Of a DNA stretch of 64,000 bases, positions 9,822 to 17,886 are shown piece by piece. The translations under genes were made by a program, and so were the position numbers. Origin of the DNA: G963422275 sp963422275 (GTDB lineage: Bacteria; Pseudomonadota; Alphaproteobacteria; Rhodobacterales; Rhodobacteraceae); assembly GCA_963422275.1 (NCBI GenBank), contig OY729418.1, forward strand, positions 1,798,001-1,862,000, given 5' to 3'. Below the pieces are notes generated by a model that was not told the origin of the DNA, did no database searches, and saw only the letters and a list, made by a program, of their open reading frames with translations. Position 1 is the stretch's first letter, and every line of letters begins with the position of its first letter.

Positions 9822-9931
9822 TTCTCATCCTCTGTCTTATCAGTATTACGCAAAGGCAGATCGTCGCGGCGTTCGCGGACCGGCCCCAAGCCACACCGCG
9901 AGAGCCGCTGTCTCCACGACGACCTGTTCGG

Positions 9932-9962
9932 AATATAGGTGTCTAATGTTGACCCTTCAAGG
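9932..9962 (-). promoter_or_regulatory. Sigma-32 (RpoH) heat-shock promoter of dnaKJ
   Basis: On the minus strand CTTG (9958-9961) is followed by 18 bases and CCTATAT (9933-9939). This matches the alphaproteobacterial RpoH consensus CTTG-N17/18-CYTAT. It implies a leader of about 100 bases before the dnaK ATG at 9821. Confidence 0.7.
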
Positions 9963-10069
9963 AATTTCGGTGCAATTTATTAGCAGGACACTTGCCGCAA
10001 GCACTTGCGCAGACAGCATGACTTTCCAGTTTGGCTCGCTATTGCAGGATTATGTATGACTTTTGTTTT

Positions 10070-10475
10070 AGCTCTATTCGCATTTCACAGGTGCATGTGC
10101 TGCACTGGGTTCCGACTTGCATTGGCCATGGGGAACGGAACAATGGATCGGGCACGGTTTCGGGACTGGTTTTCGAGAATCGATGAACTGACGGCGGAGC
10201 AGTGCCGCAAGGTTGCTGCGGTTCTGTCGGACCCACCGGAGGGCGAGGCCTCGCTGGCGGCGAGCGGGTGCGCGGGGCCGTGCACATCCAGACGGCCACC
10301 AGCCGCCACAGCCAGATCAAGGGCTTCCTGCGCGGCTTCCACGGCCATCGCCACCAAATACCTCGACAGCTATCTGAGGTGGTTTCATCTTATCGAACTC
10401 GGCGACTAGCCATCGCCCAGAGCCTGTCCCGATGCCGCGATGGCCAAACCATGCCTGCGTTTCGCGAATTGAACC
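10070..10475 (+). mobile_element. IS1595-family relic
   Basis: Second copy of the element at 5489. The left end AGCTCTATTCGCATTTCACA and the right end GCGAATTGAACC match its inverted repeats with changes. It retains RARFRDWFSRIDELTAEQCR and SRHSQIKGFLRGFHGHRH, with the zinc-ribbon middle deleted. The 8 bases on the two sides differ, so the target duplication has decayed or was lost by rearrangement. It lies upstream of the dnaK promoter. Confidence 0.75.
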
Positions 10476-10542
10476 TCTTAGATTGATGTAGTAGAGCGTG
10501 ACGATAATGGAGTCCCGTCCGATGGATAGCACTCTGAATCTT

Positions 10543-10887
10543 CTATGACTCATCGCGTTCTCTAGAAGAGAACTGGCGAGGCATATCCATCGAATCATGC
10601 AGCAAACGGAGCGCATCGATCACTGGCGAGCCAACTCGATACAGCACTAGGTGCCGACCCCTTCGTGCGACGTGAAGCGCCATGAGTCCGTCGGCGATTT
10701 CATGACGTTCTCTGGCCCCAGAGACGCGCGGTCCAGCCGCGAGTGCTTGGATGGCCCGGCTCAGGATGTCGGCGTAGGCGCATGCGTGAGTCTCTCCAAA
10801 ACGTTCCGCCATCCAGCGGAGAATGTTCCGAAAATCATCTTCGGCGGCAGAGGCCAGACGGATCCGCCATTGGCGGTCGCCTGTCAT
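10543..10887 (-). CDS. parE: ParE/RelE-family toxin
   Basis: A 114-residue protein with the RelE/ParE fold signature: IRLASAAEDDFRNILRWMAERFG at the N-terminus, a middle helix, then GRHLVLYRVGSPVIDALRLLHDSMD, which contains the conserved LYRV strand and the R-L-H-D-S-M-D end typical of plasmid-stabilisation toxins. ParE toxins poison DNA gyrase and RelE toxins cleave mRNA; the sequence alone favours ParE because its antitoxin is ParD-like. The start overlaps the antitoxin stop by 4 bases, so translation is coupled. The gene looks intact. Confidence 0.85.
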   Translation of the reverse strand: MTGDRQWRIRLASAAEDDFRNILRWMAERFGETHACAYADILSRAIQALAAGPRVSGARERHEIADGLMALHVARRGRHLVLYRVGSPVIDALRLLHDSMDMPRQFSSRERDES

Positions 10888-11183
10888 CGGTTGCTGTCGG
10901 CAGGCGGTCGTCGATCGGCAAGAGTCTCGTTGACCACAGCCGATAAGTGATCGTGCAGCGATTCGGTCGTGCCGAAGTCGTAGAAGCGCCCCGTCCCGAT
11001 GTCGGCAACGTCGACGGTCTCGCGCATGACCTTGAGGCGAACGTCATCCTCGGTCTCCTGTCTCTCGATCAGCCTGAGACCCTCGCGAATGACTTCACTG
11101 GCATTCTGATAGCGACCGGAGTCGACCAGTCTTGTAACCAAGGCTGTTTGATGATCCGTCAGGACAAGGCTGTGTGTAGGCAT
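10884..11183 (-). CDS. parD: ParD-family antitoxin
   Basis: A 99-residue ribbon-helix-helix antitoxin. The sequence MPTHSLVLTDHQTALVTRLVDSGRYQNASEVIREGLRLIERQE has the ParD signature (SGRY-NASEVIREGLR). The start at 11183 is preferred over one 11 codons upstream because family proteins begin close to this methionine. The C-terminal half would wrap the toxin. It comes first in the operon and overlaps parE by 4 bases. The upstream sequence probably holds its autoregulated promoter, which I cannot pin down. Confidence 0.82.
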   Translation of the reverse strand: MPTHSLVLTDHQTALVTRLVDSGRYQNASEVIREGLRLIERQETEDDVRLKVMRETVDVADIGTGRFYDFGTTESLHDHLSAVVNETLADRRPPADSNR

Positions 11184-11496
11184 GATCCATGCTCCCTGTC
11201 GGGTCGATATTGGCATATTATACCATCGTGCCAGGTGGGACGAAGGAAGAAGGTGTTTGCCGTGCGCGTGACGTTCTTGGCGGGCGCTTTAGCCGCATCG
11301 TCCGGTCGGGCGGCACCGGTGAACACGATAGCGGCGGCGACGGCAAGGCAGCACACAGCGACAATATAGAAGGGGTGCCGGTTGAACCGTTGCGAAGCCA
11401 AGTTCGAGAGAAAACATCGTTTATCGCGCTGCAAGGTCTTGCTCTTCTGGATGCCGGACGCTGGCGGCGCGGCGGCTCTGGCAGAGACGGCGAAGG
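11184..11496. other. Intergenic, one doubtful small reading frame
   Basis: A minus-strand frame ending at 11159 contains a hydrophobic segment (FYIVAVCCLAVAAAIVFTG) and might be a remnant of a small membrane protein, but it overlaps the parD start region and shows no ribosome site. I do not call it as a gene. Confidence 0.3.
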
Positions 11497-12142
11497 CTAG
11501 GGTGCGGGCAGGATGGCGTAGACAACCTCGTGTGCCGCGCCGTAACCACCCATCAGCTTTACCCGCCTTGGCGCAGCCTGAATGTTAGAGAGGATCTCTG
11601 GAGCTTCGGGGTCGGATGCATATGAGATTCGCCCATCCGCCGCCGCGAGAGCGGACTCATCCAATGCAGCCTCGCACTCCTCTGCCCAGAGGTCAAGCAC
11701 AGTCCGCAGGCGACGCACAGCCTTGGCGCAGTCCCCCGCGGAAACTTCCACTCCCGTATAGCGAACCATATGTTGCCACCCGGTATCGCCGTTCTGCTTC
11801 CTGATGCGATAGGCAAGTTCTGAATGTTGCGCATCCGCGTTTTCCAACTGGTTGGCCAGCTGGTTGAGGTTGTAGGTCTCGATTGGCCGGACGAGACGGC
11901 ACACGAGCGCGGCCTTGGTAAAAAATCGGCAGTATCAGCGGAATCCGTCAAGAAATTGCGGCATTCGCGCTCTGTGTCTTTTGGATTCGCCGCCAGCGTT
12001 GCTTTGCGTAGCGCCACGGCACAAGACGTAGCTTTCGACAGCACCTCACCCATGTTATTGTCCCATGCGTCGGTGTCGATGTCCACCTCGCTGTATCTGA
12101 AAGAGCGTCAAATTCTGTTTTATCAATTTGAAATTTCAGCAT
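11497..12142 (-). pseudogene. Unknown protein, two frameshifts, linked to a nucleotidyltransferase
   Basis: The gene would start with ATG at 12142, overlapping the stop of the upstream small gene. It reads MLKFQIDKTEFDALSDTAR, shifts near 12090 to VDIDTDAWDNNMGEVLSKA, and shifts again near 11900 to a longer frame ending YGAAHEVVYAILPAP. The third part (about 135 residues) is helical and charged, with QLANQLENADAQHSELAYRI. I recognise no family. Joined, it would be around 215 residues. It is the last of three tightly coupled minus-strand genes. Confidence 0.55.
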
Positions 12143-12345
12143 TATTTTTTCTCATCCGGTCCATTGATATAATCGAAACCTCTAGGCGGCGGTTCCGCTC
12201 CCTCGAAATTGCCAATGTCAAATTTTCGTTTTGCAAATCGCTTGGCCATTTCAGGCGAAAGCGGACTGGTTCGTTTTCCATTCTCATCAAAATCGATGCT
12301 CGTCACTACTTCTCCGAATCGCTGTTCGCTCGATAAAGTTGTCAT
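12142..12345 (-). CDS. Small conserved-looking hypothetical protein
   Basis: A 67-residue hydrophilic protein starting MTTLSSEQRFGEVVTSIDF and ending RGFDYINGPDEKK. Its ATG overlaps the stop codon of the upstream nucleotidyltransferase gene (ATGA-type overlap), and its own stop overlaps the ATG of the next gene. This places all three in one translationally coupled set. It contains a FAKRKFDIGNFEG block and no membrane segment or signal peptide. No function is recognised. It may be a regulatory or antitoxin-like partner of its neighbours, which is inference from position only. Confidence 0.6.
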   Translation of the reverse strand: MTTLSSEQRFGEVVTSIDFDENGKRTSPLSPEMAKRFAKRKFDIGNFEGAEPPPRGFDYINGPDEKK

Positions 12346-12797
12346 TTTTTCACGGGTCCTTTCACTGGCTCGACAACGAGCAAAAGTTGAATTCTGCCCT
12401 CCCAACCCATTTCAACATTCTCATGTCGTTCAACTACTTTGTAGTGCATTGGATTCAAAGTGTTTTCCGCCTCCTCCGGTTGCGGCCGCAACCAGCGTCC
12501 AGCGATCAGCCTGCCGTCACGGACGATCACGAAGGCCAAGGAGCCAAGCGCATTCGCTCGGCGGCGAAGATCGTCCTCGGGAAAAAAAGCCCATTCAACA
12601 CTGTTCAGTTTTCGCAGCGACGGTGCGTCCGCTAGCCACCGTTTGCTGCGCAAGACGAAGGCGATGTCTCAGTCGCTGTCGGGACGGTGCTCGCCTCGGG
12701 CGCGGCTTCCGAAAAGTACAGCCGCCAGCGCGTCAGGCCACTGCTTAAGCGTCTCCTCGCATGTCGCGCGCATGGTTTCCAAGCTAGACGTTTTCAT
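12342..12797 (-). pseudogene. MNT-type nucleotidyltransferase with an in-frame TGA
   Basis: From ATG 12797 the protein has the minimal nucleotidyltransferase signature: helix, then AAVLFGSRARGEHRPDSD. The next codon, at 12669-12671, is TGA where the family has Trp in SDWD. The same frame continues DIAFVLRSKRWLADAPSL and, without further breaks, to the stop overlapping the next gene. One G-to-A change (TGG to TGA) therefore explains the break. Intact MNT proteins of this kind serve as antitoxins or as nucleotide-transferring toxins, usually with a HEPN partner; no HEPN protein is seen here. Confidence 0.75.
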
Positions 12798-13159
12798 CGC
12801 TTGAACAGCTCCGTTTCTCGCTGGAATGGTATCTTTAAGCGACGGAAAAGTCAAAGAATTCGAGGGAGGGACTCCGTTTGTGAGTGAGCAAGCGGTGACG
12901 TCCCTGTTTTCCGTTGACCGCGAATTCAAGTTCCTAGGTGCTTCGAGCGCGTGACGGCATTTGCCGCCATTGTGGTCTTGATCTCAATTGTGTCGCGAAA
13001 GCATCGGTTGCGGCCGAAGAAATGATCGACCTGCGCGTGGCATCCCTTCCTCTTGTCGGCCAAGGCGAAGTGCATTGCTGTCAAAATACCGGAACTGAAT
13101 GTTTGCCAGCAAAACGATGCACCTCTGCGCATTCTTGCTTTGTTCACCGAACTGCTAAT
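12798..13159. other. Intergenic, nothing supportable
   Basis: About 360 bases between the nucleotidyltransferase and the HigA-ImmA gene, both on the minus strand. The open frames on either strand lack motifs and ribosome sites. Confidence 0.4.
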
Positions 13160-14380
13160 TCATGCCGCCATGCCGAACTGCCGCCGGACCTCGCCTGTGC
13201 CGACGAATTGCGACAGCAACCGGTAGTTCTGCTTTTCGTGCCGAACCCTGCCGGCAACAATCGCTGGATGAATCTCGAGCGAGCGAGCCAGATTCATGAC
13301 GGCCATAGGTGTCGGGCGGTCTTTCACCAAATTCGCCTCCCAGACCGCATTCGGAATGAGAGCCTCTTCCGCCCAGTAATCTGCCTGACGCTCTCTTGGA
13401 TCTTCCTGTCCGCCTCCCACTTTGCGAAGCGTCAAATCGTCGACGAAGGCATTGCTTTCGTCGTTGTCCAGATGTCGGCCAACATGCGCCAGTTCGTGCA
13501 GCAGACAGAACCAGAAATTATCGATGCGGTCGTAGCGCAAGGTCAGCCCGATCACTGGTCGTCCATCGCCGAGGCGCAATGCCGCTCCGTCGAGATATGT
13601 CCTCGGCAAATGCTGGACGATCACGAGCGGAATCCCATGCTTTGCCAGCAACTCCTTGACCAGCCGCGGGCCTTCCTCAGACCAACTCAGTCGTGCCGCC
13701 TTGCCGAGAAAATCCAGAGTGACGGTACCGCGCTCGTAGTTTGCCCTTGGTAGTTCTTCATTCGCCTTTGCTAGAACCTGCCAGCACCACGCCTTCAGCG
13801 CATAGGGATTCGTCTTGGCGTTCGTTCGTGCGCGATCGTTTTTTCGATAGATCGCGGCACCCGCGACGTCCGGACCGCCCGCCCGATCAATCAAGCCACG
13901 GATGTGCTCCTCGGCACGCCCGACGAGATCTGGGCTGTCCGGAATCCAGCCCAGCTTAACCATTGCTTTGATGGGAAACCGGCTCCATTCCAGGCTGGTC
14001 AGCGGATCTTCGAGATTCCCTTCTGGATCGCGCAGTAGTACGTCCGCGGAAATCCCCAGATGCTCATGGAGTGCGCGCGCCATCGGCATGGTGACCGCGC
14101 GCTTGCCGGAAAGGATCTCCGATACCTTGGCACGGCTTCCGATGAACGGGACTAGATCGCGTGGGCGGAGGTTCTGCTGCTCCATGCTGAACACAATTGC
14201 CGCCTTTGGGCTGGGATAGCCCATCGGCTCATGCTTGCTTTCATAGAGCTCGACGAGGTCGGCCAGAACATCGAGTTCGTCGAACTCGGGGTTGCCGGGC
14301 TCCGCGCTCATCAGCGCTTCTATCCTCGCAAGTATGGCTTGATAATCCTCCTCGGTCCGGACCGGTTTGATTTTGGTCAT
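13160..14380 (-). CDS. higA: HigA antitoxin fused to an ImmA/IrrE-type metallopeptidase
   Basis: A 406-residue protein. The N-terminal ~130 residues have a HigA-like helix-turn-helix (YPSPKAAIVFSMEQQNL, RDLVPFIGSRAKVSEILSGKR, MARALHEHLGI). The C-terminal part is an ImmA/IrrE-type zinc peptidase with HELAH at about residue 300 (FCLLHELAHVGRHL) and a downstream acidic cluster (RERQADYWAEEALIP). Such fusions pair a DNA-binding antitoxin with a protease that may control its own turnover. It directly follows the higB toxin gene, reversing the usual antitoxin-first order, as is normal for HigBA. The gene looks intact. Confidence 0.85.
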   Translation of the reverse strand: MTKIKPVRTEEDYQAILARIEALMSAEPGNPEFDELDVLADLVELYESKHEPMGYPSPKAAIVFSMEQQNLRPRDLVPFIGSRAKVSEILSGKRAVTMPMARALHEHLGISADVLLRDPEGNLEDPLTSLEWSRFPIKAMVKLGWIPDSPDLVGRAEEHIRGLIDRAGGPDVAGAAIYRKNDRARTNAKTNPYALKAWCWQVLAKANEELPRANYERGTVTLDFLGKAARLSWSEEGPRLVKELLAKHGIPLVIVQHLPRTYLDGAALRLGDGRPVIGLTLRYDRIDNFWFCLLHELAHVGRHLDNDESNAFVDDLTLRKVGGGQEDPRERQADYWAEEALIPNAVWEANLVKDRPTPMAVMNLARSLEIHPAIVAGRVRHEKQNYRLLSQFVGTGEVRRQFGMAA

Positions 14381-14381
14381 C

Positions 14382-14675
14382 TCACACCTCCTTGACATTT
14401 ATGGCATCATACTCAGAGTGGGTGCCGACGAAGCGCACTAAAACGATGCGCGCCGGATAGTTAATCATCACCACGAGCCGGCAGTTGTTGCCCTTGATGT
14501 TGAAAACCACCCGGGTACCGCCAACGATGCTGGCGCTGCGGTACTTCTCCTTCACCTTCGCTGGTGTATCCCAATCTTCCTTGCGAACCTCGCGATACCA
14601 AGCAAGCAGCGGCTCTTCGGTATTCGCATGGCACTCCCAGAACTCCCGGAGCTTCCTCTTGGAGATAATCCGCAT
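14382..14675 (-). CDS. higB: HigB-type mRNA interferase toxin
   Basis: A 97-residue protein with the HigB (RelE-like) family signature: MRIISKRKLREFWECHANTE, then PLLAWYREVRKEDWDTPAKVKEKY, then VVFNIKGNNCRLVVMINY and VGTHSEYDAINV. These proteins cleave ribosome-bound mRNA. It starts the operon and its end lies within two bases of the higA start, consistent with translational coupling. All conserved blocks are present, so this is likely a working toxin controlled by the HigA-ImmA fusion. Confidence 0.88.
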   Translation of the reverse strand: MRIISKRKLREFWECHANTEEPLLAWYREVRKEDWDTPAKVKEKYRSASIVGGTRVVFNIKGNNCRLVVMINYPARIVLVRFVGTHSEYDAINVKEV

Positions 14676-15119
14676 GGTCGACTGTAAACTGTTACCAAAA
14701 AAATTAAAGGTAAAACGATCCCAAAAAAAGAATTTATAAATACGCCATGCCTGCGTTTCCAGTCAACCAGAATTTCACTATACGCCAAGGAGTGGTCGTG
14801 AACCGTTGCAGTCCGCGAGAGCCGAAAAGTGCCTTGTGCGCTTCCTCCAATTTACAAACACTGCTTCCTGTCATCTCGGACACGGAGACCGTGGCTGCCA
14901 ACCGGAATCCGGACGGCGGGACGATCTTGATTTGATCATCTTACGGCTGGCAGATGTGGGCTGCAAAGGTCGGATTGAAACGTTGCTAGCGAACGGACCC
15001 GCGTGCCCGTTGCATCCTGAGTGAGATAAGGCACTGATTTGATTTTGCAGTTTCCTGTGCATACAAGAGCGAGCAATTGGACCCAGCAAATTCTCGCTTG
15101 CCAGAACTGGACTGGAAAT

Positions 15120-15203
15120 GGATTGCCAGAAAGTTGTTTTCGAAATCGAGGCATTGGCCGAAAGTGCGGGCAAGGAGATCATGAAGCACTTCGTCTCATA
15201 GAA
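15120..15203 (+). pseudogene. Truncated duplicate of the cysQ 5' end
   Basis: Reads MDCQKVVFEIEALAESAGKEIMKHF then VS and TAG, matching the first 25 residues of cysQ at 17078 (MDCQRIVLEMLAIAQSAGEEIMKHF). Similarity extends about 30 bases upstream of both starts (CCAGAACTGGA-TGGA). Only about 27 codons remain before the stop. Confidence 0.8.
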
Positions 15204-15305
15204 TGTCTTCTCGATCGAAATGTGATTTGGCAGGACGAAACGCCGATTGAATGAGATGTATCCCCGAAGATGTCTTGGTCCCTGCACAGACGGGTTGGGT
15301 CGGCG

Positions 15306-15339
15306 TTTGAAACACGAGCAGGAAATGTCGTGTTTCAAA
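15306..15339. repeat. Perfect 12-bp inverted repeat (hairpin)
   Basis: TTTGAAACACGA at 15306-15317 and its exact complement TCGTGTTTCAAA at 15328-15339 enclose a 10-base loop. No T-run follows, so it is not a standard terminator. It may be a regulatory site or the footprint of a lost element. Confidence 0.6.
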
Positions 15340-15585
15340 GCTAGGAATAGTTGCGCTTGGCTATTGAGAGATTCGGTTCGGCGATGTTCGTCAGGCTAGC
15401 TCGAATCATCAGGGGTTAAAGCATGGCGAATCGTTTCGCTGGCCGAGGCATTTACGCAAAGGGATTGCACAACTTTTGACAATCTCAAGCTTATGGGTGA
15501 CAATGGGCTGTCTTCCCATGGAATGCCGTCGACGGTCGCAGGCTTTCACTTGTCCAGTGCGGGGCTAACTTGTTGAGACAGCGAA

Positions 15586-16203
15586 ATGTACCGGATTGAT
15601 CGAAACAATTTCTTCGCCGAACAGAAGGATGCGACTGTTTATACCCCGGAGCCGGTCAGCCGATTCCTGTTCGAAATCGTGCACGAGAAAATCGACCCGG
15701 ACGGGCTGGTCCTCGATCCTTGCGTCGGCACCGGATCACTTCTGGGGCCGTTCAACGACGCGGGTTTCAGAACCCTTGGGATTGACATCGAGGATCAAGG
15801 CTACCCGAGCACCATGGTCAAGGATTTTCTGTCGCTCAAGGCGGGCCAGATAGAGACACCGGCCCTCGCGATCGTGAACCCTCCATTCAACGTTGACCGC
15901 AAGATGCAGGAACGGGCAAAGAAAATGCTTGGACGTCGCCCTCTTTTGCCCGAAGTCTGGCTGAACAGAATTGTCGAGCTGTGGGGAAAGAAGGTTCCAA
16001 CTATACTGTTCGCTCCGTACGGAATGAGGTTGAACCAGTCAGTCACGAGTGGAAGGTGGCAGAGATTTGTGAACGGGACATACCCGGAGATAGTTTCAAT
16101 TGTCGCCTTGCCAAAAGATGTGTACGATAAAGTAATGTTTCACAGCGAGGTGCTGATCTTCAATATCAACGGATTGAAGGGGCACTACTTCTTCGGTCCC
16201 TGA
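15586..16203 (+). CDS. Orphan adenine-specific DNA methyltransferase
   Basis: A 205-residue protein with an N6-adenine methyltransferase layout: VYTPEPVSRFLFEIV near the N-terminus, the cofactor motif LDPCVGTGSLLGPF around residue 43, an acidic strand-end (LGIDIEDQG), and the catalytic motif IV NPPFNV near residue 100. The C-terminal half (TILFAPYGMRLNQ, IVSIVALPKDVY) resembles the methylase part of type I and phage enzymes. No restriction or specificity gene is next to it; alkB follows. Its role may be regulatory methylation or a leftover of a defence system. Confidence 0.75.
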   Translation: MYRIDRNNFFAEQKDATVYTPEPVSRFLFEIVHEKIDPDGLVLDPCVGTGSLLGPFNDAGFRTLGIDIEDQGYPSTMVKDFLSLKAGQIETPALAIVNPPFNVDRKMQERAKKMLGRRPLLPEVWLNRIVELWGKKVPTILFAPYGMRLNQSVTSGRWQRFVNGTYPEIVSIVALPKDVYDKVMFHSEVLIFNINGLKGHYFFGP

Positions 16204-16247
16204 ACGGGATTGTCGCGGTGTCCCGCCAACATCAGATCGGAGGTCTG

Positions 16248-16946
16248 ATGATCGGCTTGGAGAAAGTTTCAGCGACCGTGAACGATGCCGCCAATTCGAG
16301 GATGGACCCCGGCCCCGACATGGCTGGCAAGCGGAATGCACTGGAGCCAACCAGAACTGTCCGTGGATTCGATGTCCACGAGGAGTTGCTTTCTTTGGGC
16401 GAGCAAGAATCATTAGTTGCGGAGTTGCGCGAGGTTGCCAGAAAAGCCCCCCTTTTTTCTCCTGCGACGCCTTACGGCAAAAGAATGTCGGTTCGGATGA
16501 CTTCCGCGGGGAGATACGGCTGGTGCTCCGACAGCAAAGGGTACAGGTACAAAGAAACCCATCCGTCAGGTGTGCCTTGGCCGCCCATCCCGCGGCAAAT
16601 AATTGACATCTGGGAACATGTGACGGGGTTGCATCGAACACCCGATTGCTGCCTGATGAACTATTACGGGCCGGGCGCCAGAATGGGGATGCACCAAGAC
16701 AGCGACGAGGTGGATTTCAGCTGGCCGGTCGTATCGATTTCCTTGGGGGACGAAGCGCTGTTTCGTATTGGCAACCTGACGCGAGGAGGTGGAACCGAGT
16801 CGCTTTGGCTTCATTCCGGTGATGTCGTGGTGATGGGGGGCGAAGCACGACTGACATATCATGGCGTCGACCGGATAAAGCGGGGAACCTGCAGCCTTCT
16901 TGCCGGAGGCGGCCGCCTCAACCTGACGCTCCGGGTTGTGGACTGA
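16248..16946 (+). CDS. alkB: AlkB-family 2-oxoglutarate/Fe(II) dioxygenase
   Basis: An oxidative demethylase that repairs 1-methyladenine and 3-methylcytosine in DNA. The iron ligands are visible as HQD (GMHQDSDEVDF) and the distal His in ARLTYHGVDRI; the 2-oxoglutarate-binding arginines are in RLNLTLRVVD at the C-terminus. SPATPYGKRMSVRMTSAGRYGW is the nucleotide-recognition lid. The start is uncertain: GTG 16218, ATG 16248 (GGAGGT only 3 bases upstream) and ATG 16302 all keep the fold. It lies between the orphan methyltransferase and cysQ. Confidence 0.88.
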   Translation: MIGLEKVSATVNDAANSRMDPGPDMAGKRNALEPTRTVRGFDVHEELLSLGEQESLVAELREVARKAPLFSPATPYGKRMSVRMTSAGRYGWCSDSKGYRYKETHPSGVPWPPIPRQIIDIWEHVTGLHRTPDCCLMNYYGPGARMGMHQDSDEVDFSWPVVSISLGDEALFRIGNLTRGGGTESLWLHSGDVVVMGGEARLTYHGVDRIKRGTCSLLAGGGRLNLTLRVVD

Positions 16947-17077
16947 ACGAGATTGCGGACCGGCCTCACATGAACTCTGGCCGCAAGGAATCTGTCAAAG
17001 GATTCGAGTGCTTCCTGAAAGCACAGCAGCGGATGGTCGGAGCGAACAAATTTCCGCCCACCAGAACTGGATTGGAG

Positions 17078-17878
17078 ATGGATTGCCAGCGAATTGTGCT
17101 TGAAATGTTAGCGATCGCCCAAAGTGCGGGCGAGGAGATCATGAAGCACTTCAGGGCTGCAGGCATCCCAACCATCAGCAAGGCCGACGGAAGCCCGGTA
17201 ACGTTGGCCGACACTGCAGCAGACGACATCATTCTATCCGGCCTCGTCGCGGCATTTCCGAACGTTCCGACTATAAGCGAGGAGCGGCCTGATAGCCAAA
17301 TTGCAATGTCTGAACAGTGTTTCATTGTCGATCCCCTCGATGGAACGCAGGGATTTGCTAGCGGCTACAAGGAGTTTACGGTCAACATCGCGTACGTCGA
17401 GCACGGTGTCCCGAAATACGGTGTGATCTTGGCTCCCGCGCTGGGGCGACTGTTCTATAATTCTTGGGACGGTAGCCTAGTTGAAATGCGAAGATCTTCA
17501 GGAGATTATGACTACGAGGCAGTCGCTGAGAGCGACTTGCGTTGCCGACATTCAAGCCGCCCGGTCAATGTCCTGGCCTCGTGGTCCGCGCGAAAAAACA
17601 GCTTGCTGGATCAGTTTCTCGTGCCCTACGAGGTCGCAAACGTGAGTTACATGTCGTCATCGCTGAAATTCTGTCTGATTGCGAACGGCGAAGCTGACCT
17701 GTATCCGAGGTTTGGCCGGACGATGGAGTGGGACACGGCAGCAGGGCACGCGCTTGTCCGCGCTGTGGGAGGAGATGTGGCAAAACTTGACGATTCCAAG
17801 CCCCTGATCTACGGAAAGCATGGTTGCGAAAATCCCTTTTTCGTGGCTTTTGCCCCGGGAATTGAGTTGCTACGGTAG
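17078..17878 (+). CDS. cysQ: 3'(2'),5'-bisphosphate nucleotidase CysQ
   Basis: A 266-residue inositol-monophosphatase-superfamily enzyme that hydrolyses 3'-phosphoadenosine 5'-phosphate, a by-product of sulfate assimilation. Metal-binding motifs are visible: the EE pair in ISEERPDS, IVDPLDGTQGFASG (the DPLDGT loop), and MEWDTAAGHALVRAVGG near the C-terminus. The start at 17078 is preferred over the more upstream 16970 because the paralogous fragment at 15120 begins with the same MDCQ. kdsB follows after 8 bases, so they form a pair. Confidence 0.88.
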   Translation: MDCQRIVLEMLAIAQSAGEEIMKHFRAAGIPTISKADGSPVTLADTAADDIILSGLVAAFPNVPTISEERPDSQIAMSEQCFIVDPLDGTQGFASGYKEFTVNIAYVEHGVPKYGVILAPALGRLFYNSWDGSLVEMRRSSGDYDYEAVAESDLRCRHSSRPVNVLASWSARKNSLLDQFLVPYEVANVSYMSSSLKFCLIANGEADLYPRFGRTMEWDTAAGHALVRAVGGDVAKLDDSKPLIYGKHGCENPFFVAFAPGIELLR

Positions 17879-17886
17879 TAGTTCAG

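Larger units (their letters stand above)
14676..15585. other. Long intergenic stretch with a cysQ duplication and a hairpin
   Basis: Holds no intact gene. It contains a partial duplication of the 5' end of cysQ at about 15090-15203 and a perfect 12-bp stem-loop at 15306-15339, described separately. An A-rich patch near 14697-14735 is upstream of higB and could carry its promoter. Confidence 0.5.

Noticed and set aside
8202..9938. Long plus-strand frames opposite dnaK
   Set aside because: They are shadows of the codon structure of dnaK on the opposite strand and show no motif of their own.
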